Source: Synergistaceae bacterium (GTDB lineage Bacteria > Synergistota > Synergistia > Synergistales > Synergistaceae). From it: a stretch of DNA of 6,475 nt. Below the pieces are notes generated by a model. The model was not told the origin of the DNA. It made no database searches and saw nothing but the letters and a program-made list of their open reading frames with translations. This document shows, piece by piece, positions 6,015 through 6,475 of the stretch. Location: contig JAISRP010000046.1 in NCBI GenBank assembly GCA_031273585.1, positions 1 to 6,475 on the forward strand, given 5' to 3'. Each line of letters opens with the position of its first letter. Within the stretch, counting starts at the first letter, position 1. The position numbers and the translations under genes were made by a program.

Positions 6015-6475
6015 ATGACTCCGGGGAAGAAGAGCCCGTCTCTGGATCTCTTTATCACCGCCAACTCGCCCGGGGAGATAGCGGGCCGGGTGGTCCCGGT
6101 CGTGCGCGAGATAAGGTCGCGGGTGTGGAGCTGCAGGATTACGCTCGTGATACTGCCCTGTCAGTATGCGAGCGGCGAGGAGATATCCCTGGGGGCCGAG
6201 TCGGGCGCGGATCGCTGCGTGCGGATAGGCGGACTCGGCGAACTGCTCGACGCCGACGCCGGGACCGATCGGGCGAAGCGGCTGCTCCTTCACCTGGGGG
6301 GGGACTTATTCTTCTCAGCGTACCTCTCGAAGCGCATCGGCGCCCCACTCTGGGCGTACTCCTCGCGCCCGCGCTGGGGAAGGTTCGTAAATTTTTTTTT
6401 CGTGCCGGACGAGGGCTCGGAGCGGAGGTTTGCGCTCCTTAATTTTCCCCCGGACAGGTACGAGCGCATCGGGCA
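6015..6475 (+). CDS. LpxB-related (lipid-A-disaccharide synthase-like) glycosyltransferase, N-terminal part
   Basis: The frame opens at ATG 6015, with AAGAGAGG about eight bases upstream, and is still open at the window end; 153 codons are visible. After a short lysine-containing leader come LFITANSPGEIAG (12-24) and VVPVVREIRSR, then ITLVILPCQYASGEE. After a spacer comes LHLGGDLFFSAYLSKRIG (94-111), followed by WAYSSRPRWGRFVNFFFVPDE. This order (N-G/S-P-G-E, then P-C-x-x-A-S-G-x-E, then L-G-G-D-x-F-F and K-R-x-G) resembles the cyanobacterial-type LpxB-related family of GT-B fold glycosyltransferases, and less so classical LpxB, whose N-terminus reads A-G-E-x-S-G-D. It probably acts on an envelope glycolipid at the inner membrane face, but donor and acceptor are unknown and the catalytic C-terminal half is outside the window. 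Mononucleotide runs G8 (6296-6303) and T9 (6392-6400) lie inside it; the frame reads through both. It follows the MBL gene by 28 bases. Confidence 0.8.
   Translation, partial: MTPGKKSPSLDLFITANSPGEIAGRVVPVVREIRSRVWSCRITLVILPCQYASGEEISLGAESGADRCVRIGGLGELLDADAGTDRAKRLLLHLGGDLFFSAYLSKRIGAPLWAYSSRPRWGRFVNFFFVPDEGSERRFALLNFPPDRYERIG

Noticed and set aside
6125..6442. 105-codon + strand frame inside the LpxB-like gene
   Set aside because: Arginine-rich out-of-frame translation; the frame starting at 6015 carries recognisable glycosyltransferase motifs through the same DNA.

Overview
The window is a stretch of bacterial chromosome: a GC-rich housekeeping gene cluster (roughly 60-65% G+C by eye) preceded by a visibly AT-richer patch (about 41% G+C over the first 150 bases). 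Heavy use of AGG for arginine and ATA for isoleucine, the gene order recJ - rel - dtd - metallo-hydrolase - LpxB-like glycosyltransferase, and a LapA-type membrane protein together suggest a diderm anaerobe of the Synergistota type. That taxonomic guess is inference from style and gene order, not from a marker gene.

Layout, all genes on the + strand: (1) 1-150, the last 49 codons of an unrecognised AT-rich gene; (2) 151-448, an intergenic region with no convincing gene, ending in a good extended -10 promoter (TGCTATAAT, 409-417); (3) 449-850, a small two-helix membrane protein of the LapA/DUF1049 family; (4) 847-2526, RecJ exonuclease, overlapping lapA by 4 bases; (5) 2535-4868, a long Rel/SpoT-type (p)ppGpp synthetase/hydrolase; (6) 4873-5310, D-aminoacyl-tRNA deacylase; (7) 5357-5986, a glyoxalase II-like metallo-beta-lactamase-fold hydrolase; (8) 6015 to the window edge, the N-terminal third or so of an LpxB-related glycosyltransferase.

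Genes 3-6 are so tightly packed (4-base overlap, 8-base gap, 4-base gap) that one transcript from the promoter near 412 is the simplest reading. The next two gaps are 46 and 28 bases, and the 46-base gap holds a weaker promoter-like sequence. Functionally the run joins single-strand DNA degradation for repair (RecJ), the stringent-response alarmone (Rel), proofreading of D-amino acids on tRNA (Dtd) and thioester or related hydrolysis (the MBL protein). An envelope gene lies at each end (the LapA-like and LpxB-like proteins).

Nothing here looks like a wholly new system. The most interesting detail is in Rel. Its HD hydrolase residues are intact, but the synthetase loop reads Q-F-D-D, close to the acidic E-x-D-D form of monofunctional RelA, instead of the R-x-K-D form expected in bifunctional enzymes. 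RecJ also lacks the usual histidine of its DHHA1 W-H motif, and the LpxB-like protein resembles the divergent cyanobacterial-type family more than classical LpxB.
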